Shown: positions 22,827 to 29,605 of the stretch, one piece after another
How the letters are laid out: the number at the start of each line of letters is the position of its first letter
Position numbering within the stretch: the stretch's first letter is position 1
DNA from: a virus
Reading direction: 5' to 3' (one strand)
DNA length: 31,948 bases
IMG/VR virus record: IMGVR_UViG_3300032356_000008
Span: 1 to 31,948 of that record
Position numbers and translations under genes: made by a program
Notes under the pieces: generated by a model
Told to the model about the DNA's origin: nothing
Seen by the model: only the letters and a program-made list of their open reading frames with translations
The model's database searches: none

Positions 22827-23930
22827 TTAAGGAATTGGTGGAAGTCCCATTTCTTTGTTTTTATCATTCAATTTTTGCTTATACTCATGAAGTATTGCTT
22901 TGTCTTCGTCTTTAATGCTATTTGAAGTATTTTTATTTGTATTTTGTCTTACGTTTCCTGTCCCGTTGTCGTATTTGCCTTCCAAAATGTTTATATAGCG
23001 TGGACTTATAACAAAATCAAAGTCAACCTTCCAGTCGCTTTTTTTGCCAAGCAGAAAATCGCTTTGCTTGATTTTACTCAAAATAGCGTCAAAATCAAAT
23101 GTTTTTTCTCTTAATCTTGCCTTTAAGTGTTGTTTGCGTTTGTCGTTAAGCATAAGTATTTGTGCTAACCCGTTTTCCTTTGCAAAAGTATTCCATTTAT
23201 TAACAAAACTATTATAATCAATTTTATTTTTTTCAGCAGCTGAAATATATATATCTTTATTTTGGTTATTCTTATTTATGGTTATATCTTTATTTATGGT
23301 TATATCTTTATTTTGGTTATTCTTTAATACCTTATTATATTGGTCTAAATTTGATACCATAATGGTATCTTTTTTAGACCATAATGGTCTATTTTTTATA
23401 CTATATTGGTCTATATTTGATACTTTTAATGGTCTATTTTTTATACTATATTGGTCTATATTTGATACTTTTAATGGTCTATTTTTTATACTATATTGGT
23501 CTATATTTGATACTTTTAATGGTCTATTTTTTATACTATATTGGTCTATATTTGATACTTTTAATGGTCTATTTTTTATACCATCTGCCTGCTGCAAAAA
23601 TATTTTGGGAGTTATAGTATAATAATTTCTTGGTGGTATTCCTTTTCTACGTTTTACTTTTATATAACCATTATTTTCCAGCCATTTCAAAGCTTTCATA
23701 ATACTTATCCGATTAATATTAAAAAATTCTGATAATTGTTTAATACTCTGATATATTTCAATTTCATTTTCAATTTTTTTAAAAATCTCATCTCTATAAT
23801 TATCATTTTTTAGTAATTCCCATTGGTCAAACTTTTCAAACCAATCACTTAAATCAAACAATCTTGCAAAAATAAGCGCTGCAGTCCCATTTTCTTTTGC
23901 GATTTCCCAAAACAAAATACCGTTTATCAT
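22827..23930 (-). CDS. Replication initiator with winged helix and in-gene iterons
   Basis: A 367-aa protein. Residues about 1-110 form a helical start and a winged helix (SIKQLSEFFNINRISIMKAL, KWLENNGYIKVKRRKG), the DNA-binding part. Residues about 117-182 are four perfect 15-aa repeats (unit IKNRPLKVSNIDQYS) plus a degenerate one, which are the translation of the DNA iterons. Then comes an N/K-rich linker with DITINK repeats. The C-terminal part (about 235-320, NSFVNKWNTFAKENGLAQIL..., FDAILSKIKQSDFLLGKKSDWKVDFDFVI) resembles initiator/DnaD-type C-terminal domains that contact the helicase loader. It starts in an ATGA overlap after AAGGAGGTAGA. Confidence 0.8.
   Translation of the reverse strand: MINGILFWEIAKENGTAALIFARLFDLSDWFEKFDQWELLKNDNYRDEIFKKIENEIEIYQSIKQLSEFFNINRISIMKALKWLENNGYIKVKRRKGIPPRNYYTITPKIFLQQADGIKNRPLKVSNIDQYSIKNRPLKVSNIDQYSIKNRPLKVSNIDQYSIKNRPLKVSNIDQYSIKNRPLWSKKDTIMVSNLDQYNKVLKNNQNKDITINKDITINKNNQNKDIYISAAEKNKIDYNSFVNKWNTFAKENGLAQILMLNDKRKQHLKARLREKTFDFDAILSKIKQSDFLLGKKSDWKVDFDFVISPRYINILEGKYDNGTGNVRQNTNKNTSNSIKDEDKAILHEYKQKLNDKNKEMGLPPIP
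23256..23330. other. AT-rich repeat tract, likely DNA unwinding element
   Basis: Nearly pure A/T with short direct repeats (TTTATTTATGGTTATATC twice, with TTTATTTTGGTTATTC variants on either side). It lies immediately beside the iterons inside the initiator gene, as the AT-rich stretch does in the lambda origin. It encodes the repeated NNQNKDITINK segment. Confidence 0.65.
23342..23380. promoter_or_regulatory. Dyad at the edge of the iterons
   Basis: GGTCTAA...TTAGACC (7-bp arms) encloses GATACCA-TAA-TGGTATC (7-bp arms). It replaces one iteron period and contains the same GGTCTA and TTTGATAC words, so it reads as a diverged iteron turned into a dyad. It is a probable initiator binding site. 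Confidence 0.6.
23386..23580. repeat. Iteron array: four perfect 45-bp tandem repeats plus a 15-bp partial; likely replication origin
   Basis: Copies at 23386-23430, 23431-23475, 23476-23520 and 23521-23565 are identical, and a fifth stops after 15 bases. Each unit has two GGTCTA words and one TTTGATAC. The period is 45 bp (15 codons, about 4 helical turns). The array lies inside the initiator gene next to an AT-rich tract and a helicase loader gene, the arrangement of lambda O/ori and related phages. Confidence 0.85.
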
Positions 23931-24262
23931 TGTTCTACCTCCTTTTTTATTAAATTTAATATTTTTTCCCCTTTCTTCTCCCCGCCTTTTTCATATACTA
24001 TCCAATAATTAATTTCTGTTCCTTTTTTTTCATTTATTGTTCTTTCCCCTATATAACAAGTTACATTTATTTTTTTCAATATATCTTTAAAATTGTTCAT
24101 ATTTAATATTTCAATATATCCCATTACCTTTCCCGGTAACGGGATATATATTCTTTCTTTAATTTTTGTTTCCATTACCCATCTTTCTCCTACTATTTCC
24201 TTTTTTAATTCAATTTTTGCATTTTTTACTTCTTTTTTAAATTCAAATGCTTTCTTTTTCAT
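23927..24262 (-). CDS. Hypothetical early protein, 111 aa
   Basis: It opens MKKKAFEFKKEVKNAKIELK. It has alternating strands (RIYIPLPGKVMGYIEIL, VTCYIGERTI, INYWIVYEKGG) and a lysine-rich end whose codons form the RBS of the initiator gene. No family is recognised. The RBS is AAAAGGAGGAG. Its position directly before the initiator suggests a replication accessory or DNA-binding protein, by inference. Confidence 0.6.
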   Translation of the reverse strand: MKKKAFEFKKEVKNAKIELKKEIVGERWVMETKIKERIYIPLPGKVMGYIEILNMNNFKDILKKINVTCYIGERTINEKKGTEINYWIVYEKGGEKKGEKILNLIKKEVEQ

Positions 24263-24263
24263 T

Positions 24264-24626
24264 TTAACTCCTCCTTTTTATTTCATTTTTCCAGTTGTAT
24301 CGTTCTATTTCCCCGCACCTGTCGTGTAACAACAAGTCTTCGTAAATTTGATAATCTTTTTTATACTTTTCTAAATTTAATTGTATGTTATATAAATCTT
24401 TTCCTACTTTTGTTATTGTTATATACCCCCATTTTTCAAGTTTTTTTAGTGATTTTTTTATAATCTCTTGTTTTAGATATATTTCTTTTTCCAATTCTTT
24501 TAAACTAATTTTGTTTGTAAAATCAACTGCAAATCTATGACAATAATTAAGAACATAAGCAGTCAAAAAATCATTGTCGCAAAATTCAATCAATCTCATT
24601 GATATTAATAAATATTTTTCTTCCAT
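24264..24626 (-). CDS. Winged-helix protein, 120 aa
   Basis: It has the pattern of a small winged helix: ISLKELEKEIYLKQEIIKKS (turn-helix), LKKLEKWGYITITKVGKDLY (wing). An N-terminal helical part precedes it and a charged tail follows. It resembles the N-terminal domain of the initiator two genes downstream (KWLENNGYIKVKRR), so it may be a related DNA-binding protein, either a replication co-factor or a transcription regulator. The RBS is AAGGAGGTTTTTAA. Confidence 0.65.
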   Translation of the reverse strand: MEEKYLLISMRLIEFCDNDFLTAYVLNYCHRFAVDFTNKISLKELEKEIYLKQEIIKKSLKKLEKWGYITITKVGKDLYNIQLNLEKYKKDYQIYEDLLLHDRCGEIERYNWKNEIKRRS

Positions 24627-24643
24627 TTAAAAACCTCCTTTTG

Positions 24644-24955
24644 TCAAGTAATTTTGTTTGCGAAAGCATATTCTAAATTTACGAATATATGTTTAAGCGA
24701 CTTTGCAAGCGTCAATAACCGCCGAAGTTCCGCCGTCTCTGCTTTGTAAATTCGCTCAACATAGTTAGTCGGCTTGTCTTGCATATCAGGACGTCTAACT
24801 ATGTTGGCATATTCAATGTCAAGTTCATATTGTATATCAGCAAGAATATTAGCTAAGTCAACGTTCGCAACAATGCAATCTTCATACTCCCTAAATCTAT
24901 TTTTCGCCAGTTCCTGCAACTCTAAAATCTTTTTTGTTGTATTTTCAATGTCCAT
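24644..24955 (-). CDS. Hypothetical protein, 103 aa, helical
   Basis: I chose the ATG (MDIENTTKKILELQELAKNR) 6 nt after AAAGGAGGTG. The longer reading has its first ATG upstream of that RBS and is rejected. The protein is all-helical and soluble with an arginine-rich middle (IVRRPDMQDKPTNYVERIY). An inverted repeat lies inside the gene (12-bp arms at 24757-24768 and 24795-24806). No family is recognised. Confidence 0.6.
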   Translation of the reverse strand: MDIENTTKKILELQELAKNRFREYEDCIVANVDLANILADIQYELDIEYANIVRRPDMQDKPTNYVERIYKAETAELRRLLTLAKSLKHIFVNLEYAFANKIT

Positions 24956-24987
24956 TATTTCACCTCCTTTCATTATTCTTTATTCTT

Positions 24988-25335
24988 TTAATACTTCCAT
25001 TTATTTGTCGCCAATTTGTAAATTAAAATTATATCTGGAATTGTTATACTGCCAAATAAATGACTTGCATGAGGAATTATCTTTTCTTTTATAAATAAAT
25101 ATTCCTCCTTATTTTCTATCTCTTCTACATTATATCTTATATTAACTGATTCTAAAATATCCTCTACCCGCTCTGAATACTTTTTTTCAACATAAAGATA
25201 GAAAATAGAAACCATATTATAATGATCTTCCTTATCGTCTATCACATAATCGTATTTAATCTTTTTAGCATCAAAAATTATTTGTAAACTATTTCTAAAT
25301 TGATTTAATGAAAAATCTTTTATAATAAAAATCAT
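24988..25335 (-). CDS. Hypothetical early protein, 115 aa
   Basis: It opens MIFIIKDFSLNQFRNSLQII. It has an acidic middle and hydrophobic strand-helix alternation. It shares a loose pattern (M-I-x-I-x-K opening, an I-x-Y strand near residue 26, D-x-E-D, a long helix ending in K-x-Y...E-x-I-L) with the 124-aa protein at 29970-30344, so the two may be distant paralogues. The RBS ATGGAGGTA lies at the end of the XRE gene. Confidence 0.55.
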   Translation of the reverse strand: MIFIIKDFSLNQFRNSLQIIFDAKKIKYDYVIDDKEDHYNMVSIFYLYVEKKYSERVEDILESVNIRYNVEEIENKEEYLFIKEKIIPHASHLFGSITIPDIILIYKLATNKWKY

Positions 25336-25337
25336 TT

Positions 25338-25655
25338 TTATACCTCCATATTTTTATTTGTTCTGTAAATATGTATTTCGGGCATTTTAGGTGGTGTATC
25401 CGTAAAAAATGCTGCTAATGGGCGATGATAGATATCGGCTAATTTTTTTATTTGGGTCAAAGTAAATAAAGCAACGCCTTCTTCTGTTGCTTTTATTTTT
25501 TCTGTGGTAGTTTTAAGTTTTTTTGCTACTTCCTTAATAGTATAACCAGAAGTTTCCCGAAGAGCTTTAAGCACTTTAGGATTAAGGTTAGGAAAAAATC
25601 GTTTTTTACTTTTTGTTTTACTTAGTTTTTCTAATTTTTTTACTAATTTACCCAT
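25338..25655 (-). CDS. XRE-family helix-turn-helix regulator, 105 aa
   Basis: Residues about 28-90 carry an XRE-type domain (LKALRETSGYTIKEVAKKLK, TTTEKIKATEEGVALFTLTQ, then IKKLADIYHRPLAAFF). The YHRPLAAFF ending is that of XRE domains usually linked to ImmA/IrrE-type metallopeptidases. No peptidase (HExxH) follows, so only the DNA-binding half is present. It could be a repressor of early genes or a solo antitoxin-type regulator. The RBS is CAGGAGGCAGAA. A hairpin occupies the leader. Confidence 0.8.
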   Translation of the reverse strand: MGKLVKKLEKLSKTKSKKRFFPNLNPKVLKALRETSGYTIKEVAKKLKTTTEKIKATEEGVALFTLTQIKKLADIYHRPLAAFFTDTPPKMPEIHIYRTNKNMEV

Positions 25656-25682
25656 TTTCTGCCTCCTGTTTTATTTTTTAAA

Positions 25683-25718
25683 TTTGCCGTTGTTTTGCCA
25701 CGCCGGGACAACGGCAAA
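25683..25718 (-). promoter_or_regulatory. Hairpin in the leader of the XRE regulator gene
   Basis: A perfect 11-bp stem (TTTGCCGTTGT / ACAACGGCAAA) with a 14-nt GC-rich loop, in the 79-bp gap. The 3' foot is 28 nt before the start codon. It is followed on the minus strand by TTTAAAAAAT, not a strong T-run. It could be a weak terminator or a translation or RNA-stability element. Confidence 0.65.
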
Positions 25719-25734
25719 ACCCTCGATAAGGTAT

Positions 25735-25929
25735 TTACCGTATGTAAAAACCTCCGATTTTCATTTGTTCTCCATTTTCGCAACAATAATAAACGCCTGT
25801 TTCTTTATCAAGTATTGCGTTTAATTCCTCAATATATTTTATATTTACACTTTTTCGCAACAAATAACTAACGGCTTCTGTAACTCGCTCTTTTATTTCG
25901 TTGTTGTCAACAATAGTTAAGTCAATCAT
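25735..25929 (-). CDS. Hypothetical protein, 64 aa
   Basis: It opens MIDLTIVDNNEIKERVTEAV and ends ETGVYYCCENGEQMKIGGFY. Small, with a Cys-Cys pair near the end. The RBS is AAGGAGGAATAAA. It overlaps the preceding gene by 8 bases. No family is recognised. Confidence 0.6.
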   Translation of the reverse strand: MIDLTIVDNNEIKERVTEAVSYLLRKSVNIKYIEELNAILDKETGVYYCCENGEQMKIGGFYIR

Positions 25930-26263
25930 TTTTATTCCTCCTTTTTAAATTCAAATAAGCGCTCTGTTCCGCCCAGAACGCCTCTTCCAGTTTGTTTATT
26001 TTTTCAATCATACTTTTGATTTTAGACCAGTATTCGGCTTTTGCGTCGTCTAAATCTTTTTTATCTCTAATAATAAAATACCCTCGCTCGTTGTTACTCC
26101 CGATTAAATATTCTGTCATTACCTTTTCTTTTATTGCTCGCATTTCACGGTCTGTAATGTTAAAACCGGAACTTCTTAAATACGCTAAAACTTCTTTTCT
26201 TTTTGAATCACCTTTTCCTAATAAATAAAGTTTTATTAACTGCCCAATTTTATTTATATCCAT
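25922..26263 (-). CDS. Hypothetical protein, 113 aa, possibly DNA-binding
   Basis: The start was chosen at MDINKIGQLIKLYLLGKGDS, 6 nt after ACGAGGTGA. The upstream ATG lies inside an inverted repeat without an RBS. The segment KRKEVLAYLRSSGFNITDRE, MRAIKEKVMTEYLIGSNNER, GYFIIRDKKDLDDAKAEYW reads like a small winged helix with a C-terminal helix, as in phage proteins that sense or bind DNA. The family is uncertain. Confidence 0.6.
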   Translation of the reverse strand: MDINKIGQLIKLYLLGKGDSKRKEVLAYLRSSGFNITDREMRAIKEKVMTEYLIGSNNERGYFIIRDKKDLDDAKAEYWSKIKSMIEKINKLEEAFWAEQSAYLNLKRRNKND

Positions 26264-26288
26264 TTTTTCACCTCGTTTTTTTAAGAAT

Positions 26289-26356
26289 AGGCGGCACGGC
26301 AATAAAGGAGGCCTTTTTGGGGTATATTAAATGAGATTTGTGAGACCGTGCCGCCT
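26289..26356 (-). promoter_or_regulatory. 5' leader inverted repeat (11-bp stem, 46-nt interior)
   Basis: AGGCGGCACGG pairs with CCGTGCCGCCT and closes 46 nt. The foot is 26 nt before the start of the 113-aa gene. The interior on the minus strand holds an AAAGG/CCTTT hairpin and CCTCCTTT, which is complementary to a Shine-Dalgarno sequence. Its geometry matches the leaders at 2965 and 15602. Confidence 0.65.
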
Positions 26357-26362
26357 TCATTT

Positions 26363-26548
26363 TTATAACATCCCTTGCTTTGTCAAGTATTCTTTTATCA
26401 ACTTTCGCACCAATTGCGATACTGTTATGTCCTCTGCTTTTGCTTTTGCGTATAATTTTTGATACATTTCTTTGTCTAACGTAAATGTCCTTACAATTGT
26501 GTTTTCATATCTGTATATCTTGTTGTTGATTTTTGATTTTATTTCCAT
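26363..26548 (-). CDS. Ribbon-helix-helix DNA-binding protein, 61 aa
   Basis: The central strand-helix-helix TIVRTFTLDKEMYQKLYAKA, KAEDITVSQLVRKLIKEYL is the CopG/Arc pattern. Such dimers bind operators and act as repressors or plasmid copy regulators. The RBS is AAAGGAGGCA. Its targets could be the palindromes in this genome. Nothing ties it to one of them. Confidence 0.75.
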   Translation of the reverse strand: MEIKSKINNKIYRYENTIVRTFTLDKEMYQKLYAKAKAEDITVSQLVRKLIKEYLTKQGML

Positions 26549-26561
26549 TTTTTGCCTCCTT

Positions 26562-26639
26562 TCAGTTTAAAATTCTGATTAAATTAAATATAGCGCAAAC
26601 AAAAACTAAAAACAACCAAATTTTAAAAAATAGTTTCAT
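26562..26639 (-). CDS. Membrane microprotein, 25 aa
   Basis: It opens MKLFFKIWLFLVFVCAIFNL and ends IRILN, a single membrane span. It overlaps the stop of the preceding gene (ATGA) and has a perfect RBS, AGGAGGTGTAAA. The start, RBS and coupling support translation. Its role is unknown. Small phage membrane peptides often block superinfection or a host membrane enzyme. Confidence 0.5.
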   Translation of the reverse strand: MKLFFKIWLFLVFVCAIFNLIRILN

Positions 26640-26938
26640 TTTACACCTCCTGATTTTTTATTACTGATTTTCTTTTTAATTAACTCTTTTTTTTCTTCAA
26701 TCAATTGTGGTAATGCCGTTCTACAGTATAACATACCTTTTATCTCTATTTCATCGTTTATATCAAGTAAGTCATAAAACGTTAACAGCTGGAAAATATG
26801 CGATAAAATAAAAAACAAAGTTAGCTTGTCGTTTTTTGTTAATTCAAAAAAAATATTGTCAAATTCTTTTACAACTTTATAATACTCTTTTTTAAACTCA
26901 TAATCAATAGTATCATCAATATCATAATCTTTTATCAT
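26636..26938 (-). CDS. Hypothetical protein, 100 aa, helical
   Basis: It opens MIKDYDIDDTIDYEFKKEYY, with an acidic start, a hydrophobic helix LTLFFILSHIFQLLTFYDLL in the middle, and a lysine-rich end. The RBS is AGGAGGTGTAGA, at the end of the upstream gene. No family is recognised. Confidence 0.6.
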   Translation of the reverse strand: MIKDYDIDDTIDYEFKKEYYKVVKEFDNIFFELTKNDKLTLFFILSHIFQLLTFYDLLDINDEIEIKGMLYCRTALPQLIEEKKELIKKKISNKKSGGVK

Positions 26939-26939
26939 T

Positions 26940-27110
26940 CTACACCTCCTGGTTTTTAAGCAGTTCTTTTAGCTGCTTCTTTAAAATTTCGTTGTCCTCT
27001 AAAATAAATTTTAAAATCTTTATCAAGTTTATTTTCTTAAGCAAAAATAACCTATCTTTTTTTAAAATTTTGTATATACGTCTTCTTAATCTAATTTCAT
27101 ACGGCATCAT
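26940..27110 (-). CDS. Small basic helical protein, 56 aa
   Basis: It opens MMPYEIRLRRRIYKILKKDR and continues with leucine/isoleucine heptad-like spacing to LKKQLKELLKNQEV. This is consistent with a coiled coil or leucine-zipper-type DNA-binding peptide. It starts just after the stop of the upstream gene (RBS-like AAGGGGGTGG). Its last codons (CAG GAG GTG TAG) are the RBS of the next gene. Confidence 0.55.
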   Translation of the reverse strand: MMPYEIRLRRRIYKILKKDRLFLLKKINLIKILKFILEDNEILKKQLKELLKNQEV

Positions 27111-27112
27111 TT

Positions 27113-27748
27113 TTACCACCCCCTTGTTGACACGATTGGTTTTTGATATATTTTAACGCCAGGGATGTCTCTTATCCCCCTGTTTATTGCTTCCCTTATT
27201 TTGCCAGCATCAGGACTACAATATTCACGAGGAACTAATGATTCATTTTCAATTTCGTAAGTCCAAATCATTTTTGTCGTTGTTGTTCCCAGCCCTGATT
27301 TAGCACTTACCTTAACTTCAATTTTAGCAAGTTTTTCGGCATACTCCTGCTTATCAACTACCATTTGTTTTAATTCCTCGTTCTCTTTTGCCAATTGTTC
27401 AAGCAGTTTCGCTTGCGCTTCAATTTCTGCTTGTTTCTTTTTTAATTTCTCTTCCTGTTTCTTTTTCTGTTCAATCTGATATTCAGATATTACTTTTTCC
27501 AAATTTATTTTAATATCAAGTAAAGGCGCTAAAACTTTGTCGCCCAATTCGTTTACTTTTTTCATAAACTCTCTTGCTGGCTGTGTATATTCCTTTATCT
27601 TTTTTTCAATCTCTTTTATATCGCTTTTCACAAGCGCAAGCATATCTGCGCTTGTTTTAAGTTCCTGCTCTGTTTCTATTTTTTTTGGTATTTCATAATC
27701 TTTAATTTTTACCTTTAAGTCCTTTTCAATTGTCGTTAAGATATTCAT
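27113..27748 (-). CDS. Coiled-coil recombination-associated phage protein (DUF1351-like)
   Basis: A 211-aa protein. The start was chosen at MNILTTIEKDLKVKIKDYEI with AAAGGAGGGCAAAA upstream. A long coiled coil (about 25-155) is followed by a conserved-looking C-terminal domain: TKMIWTYEIENESLVPREYC, KIREAINRGIRDIPGVKIYQ. That ending (lVPreY...kIr.ai..G.r.iPGv.iy) is shared by phage proteins encoded beside single-strand annealing proteins. The role is probably structural or nuclease-partner in recombination. It overlaps the SSAP gene by 23 bases. Confidence 0.65.
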   Translation of the reverse strand: MNILTTIEKDLKVKIKDYEIPKKIETEQELKTSADMLALVKSDIKEIEKKIKEYTQPAREFMKKVNELGDKVLAPLLDIKINLEKVISEYQIEQKKKQEEKLKKKQAEIEAQAKLLEQLAKENEELKQMVVDKQEYAEKLAKIEVKVSAKSGLGTTTTKMIWTYEIENESLVPREYCSPDAGKIREAINRGIRDIPGVKIYQKPIVSTRGW

Positions 27749-28958
27749 TTTTGCCCTCCTTTGTTGCAAGTTCTTTTGTGTATTTGTCAATCTCTTTTTT
27801 TACAAACACAATTGCGTTAATAATTTCCTCGTGCGTTAATTCGCTCAAATATATCTTGTCTTTTATTCCCAGTTCGATAAATATATATTTTATATAATCA
27901 GCCATCTGTGTTTCAAAATTATAAACTTTACAACTCAATTTATATGCTGTGTTTAACAACTTTTCAAGCCGTTTCAAGTCGTTCAATCTATTTGTCGCTT
28001 TTATCTGCTGTATTTCAGCAGGAGTCACATTTGTTTTTTCTAAATCTGCAACTAACTTTTGCAATTGCGTAATATCAAAATATTTTAATTTTGTTTTAGG
28101 TAATTCAAGACGTTGAAGTATTTCATAATATACCTTTTCTCTTTCCTCATTTGTTAAATTTTCAGTAATTTTATACAAAATTTTTTGTGCTTTATTATAT
28201 AATACTTCCCACTCTTTATTTTTCTGTTCCTGTCCCTGTTTCGGTTCTGGATGCGTTTCTGTTTTTTTCGTATCGTCGTGCTCAATTTTTTCTTCTAAAT
28301 CTTGCGTAAACAAGTCGCTAACCCCTGACACTGTCAACGTTGCGTCAATATACGCCCGCTTTTTTGCCATTTTAAGGACAGTGTTATATTCGTCTGCAAT
28401 ATTTTCGTTTTCAATTTTGCCTACAACTTGATTTAAAATTGCTGGGTCGTTTTCAGCAAATTGCTTCCCGCAACCGCCTCTTTTAGTCCAACAATACCAC
28501 CCACCCCCTTCTTTTTTGTCTTTAAAAATTGTCTCTTTGCCGCATACAGGACACTTCCGATTTGCATCACGCCACCTATATTTTTTTTCAAGTGTGCTAC
28601 ACATTCCAACTCCTTCGCCTAACTTCTCCCCGTTTTGATTTAACAATTCGCACTTGCAATTAACAACTAAGTGACCATTCGGGAGCCACTCTTTTTCAGC
28701 AATAAAATTCGGGCGTAATCTAAACATAAACGTTATTTTTTCCGCCCCTGCCTTTAATAAAGAAGGCTTACCGCAACCGGGAATAACGCCGTAGTCCACA
28801 CCTTCCTTCATTGCTTTTGCATACAACTCTTGAATAATTTGCACCTGTTCAAGCACAGTTTGCACAGATGCTTTTTCTACAATCTGCACGTCCTTTTTAA
28901 CAATCGCCTTTTCTGTTTCTTGCTCAATTTCTGTTTCTTGTTTCTGTTTATTACTCAT
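27726..28958 (-). CDS. Putative single-strand annealing recombinase with zinc ribbon
   Basis: A 410-aa protein. Residues about 50-130 (EGVDYGVIPGCGKPSLLKAG, AEKITFMFRLRP, GEGVGMCSTLEKKYRWR) and NTVLKMAKKRAYIDATLTVS, GVSDLFTQD (192-220) form the conserved core of a phage family related to ERF/Rad52-type annealing proteins. A zinc ribbon is inserted at 136-163 (CPVC...C...C). The C-terminal half (about 225-410) is a helical, lysine-rich tail. It would anneal ssDNA during replication-coupled recombination. No exonuclease partner is seen. The RBS is AGGAGGTGCAAG. Confidence 0.65.
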   Translation of the reverse strand: MSNKQKQETEIEQETEKAIVKKDVQIVEKASVQTVLEQVQIIQELYAKAMKEGVDYGVIPGCGKPSLLKAGAEKITFMFRLRPNFIAEKEWLPNGHLVVNCKCELLNQNGEKLGEGVGMCSTLEKKYRWRDANRKCPVCGKETIFKDKKEGGGWYCWTKRGGCGKQFAENDPAILNQVVGKIENENIADEYNTVLKMAKKRAYIDATLTVSGVSDLFTQDLEEKIEHDDTKKTETHPEPKQGQEQKNKEWEVLYNKAQKILYKITENLTNEEREKVYYEILQRLELPKTKLKYFDITQLQKLVADLEKTNVTPAEIQQIKATNRLNDLKRLEKLLNTAYKLSCKVYNFETQMADYIKYIFIELGIKDKIYLSELTHEEIINAIVFVKKEIDKYTKELATKEGKNEYLNDN

Positions 28959-29013
28959 CTTGCACCTCCTAAATTGCAGTTTTTTTTGTTAACATTTTTA
29001 CGGTCTTTCTTTT

Positions 29014-29370
29014 TTATATCCCACGCCCTCCAACTTTCTTTAATTTTTCTATAAACTCTTTGTCTTTCTCTTTAATCTCACCGTTTTTATATCTCTGTAA
29101 AATTTTACTCAAAAATCCTTTATCCCCAGAGCAGGGAAGAGTAATAAAGTCCTCTAACTCTCCCTTGTCGTTTAACATTACCTCGTTATCGTCTTCATCA
29201 ATTAAAGATACATAACCACTATTTGCATAGAAACCTACTTTTGCAATTCTTTCAAAAATTTTAGTCTTATTCTTTGCACTGTCAAAATATGCTTTAATCA
29301 AATCTGCAAGTGTTTCAAGATCAACCCTTCCAACCTCCGAGATTTCAACTTCAAAATAAGAACTATCCAT
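29014..29370 (-). CDS. Hypothetical acidic protein, 118 aa
   Basis: It opens MDSSYFEVEISEVGRVDLET. Acidic strands and a helix (LADLIKAYFDSAKNKTKIFE), then SGYVSLIDEDDNEVML and a lysine-rich C-terminus. No family is recognised. The RBS is AAAGGAGGTGTAAAGG. A low isoelectric early phage protein could be a DNA mimic. This is only a suggestion from composition. Confidence 0.6.
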   Translation of the reverse strand: MDSSYFEVEISEVGRVDLETLADLIKAYFDSAKNKTKIFERIAKVGFYANSGYVSLIDEDDNEVMLNDKGELEDFITLPCSGDKGFLSKILQRYKNGEIKEKDKEFIEKLKKVGGRGI

Positions 29371-29374
29371 ACCT

Positions 29375-29428
29375 TTACACCTCCTTTTTTATTTTTATAT
29401 ACACTTCTTTATTTTTATAATAACTCAT
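29375..29428 (-). CDS. 17-aa translational-coupling peptide ORF
   Basis: MSYYKNKEVYIKIKKEV starts in an ATGA overlap with the 59-aa gene. It ends with AAG GAG GTG TAA, which is the RBS of the 118-aa gene. It probably serves to carry ribosomes through the gap rather than as a functional peptide. Low confidence. Confidence 0.3.
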   Translation of the reverse strand: MSYYKNKEVYIKIKKEV

Positions 29429-29604
29429 TTTTTCTCTTTCTTTGCAATTACTGGATATATCGCTTTAACTAATCTTTCAATACTTTCAATGGGAATCTCA
29501 ACTTCTGGAGCTTCTTTTTTATTAATATTTATTATCTCTGTTATTTCGTTAATAATTTGTTTTAATCTATTAACTCTATCTAATACTTCTTTATTTTTAT
29601 CCAT
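29425..29604 (-). CDS. Hypothetical protein, 59 aa
   Basis: The ATG after AAAAGGAGGTGTAAA opens MDKNKEVLDRVNRLKQIINE, is helical with I/L heptads, and ends YPVIAKKEKK. No family is recognised. It fills a stretch that would otherwise look non-coding, and its RBS is as strong as its neighbours'. Confidence 0.6.
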   Translation of the reverse strand: MDKNKEVLDRVNRLKQIINEITEIININKKEAPEVEIPIESIERLVKAIYPVIAKKEKK

Positions 29605-29605
29605 T

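Noticed and set aside
23386-23580. Tandem repeats as a CRISPR array
   Set aside because: The 45-bp units abut with no variable spacers, keep the reading frame of the initiator and lie at a predicted origin.
23278-23622. Plus-strand ORFs with perfect repeats of leucine/tyrosine-rich peptides across the iterons
   Set aside because: They are antisense translations of the iterons with no RBS.
24630-24660. TTGACA before the winged-helix gene at 24626
   Set aside because: It overlaps the RBS region and no -10 lies at usable distance before the start codon.
25338-25655. Full toxin-antitoxin or ImmA/IrrE repressor cassette at the XRE gene
   Set aside because: No HExxH peptidase or toxin-like gene adjoins. 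The neighbours are unrecognised small proteins.
26340-26390. Promoter-like TTGACA...TATAAA at the end of the RHH gene
   Set aside because: The spacing is only 13 bases and the hexamers are codons of the RHH protein's C-terminus.
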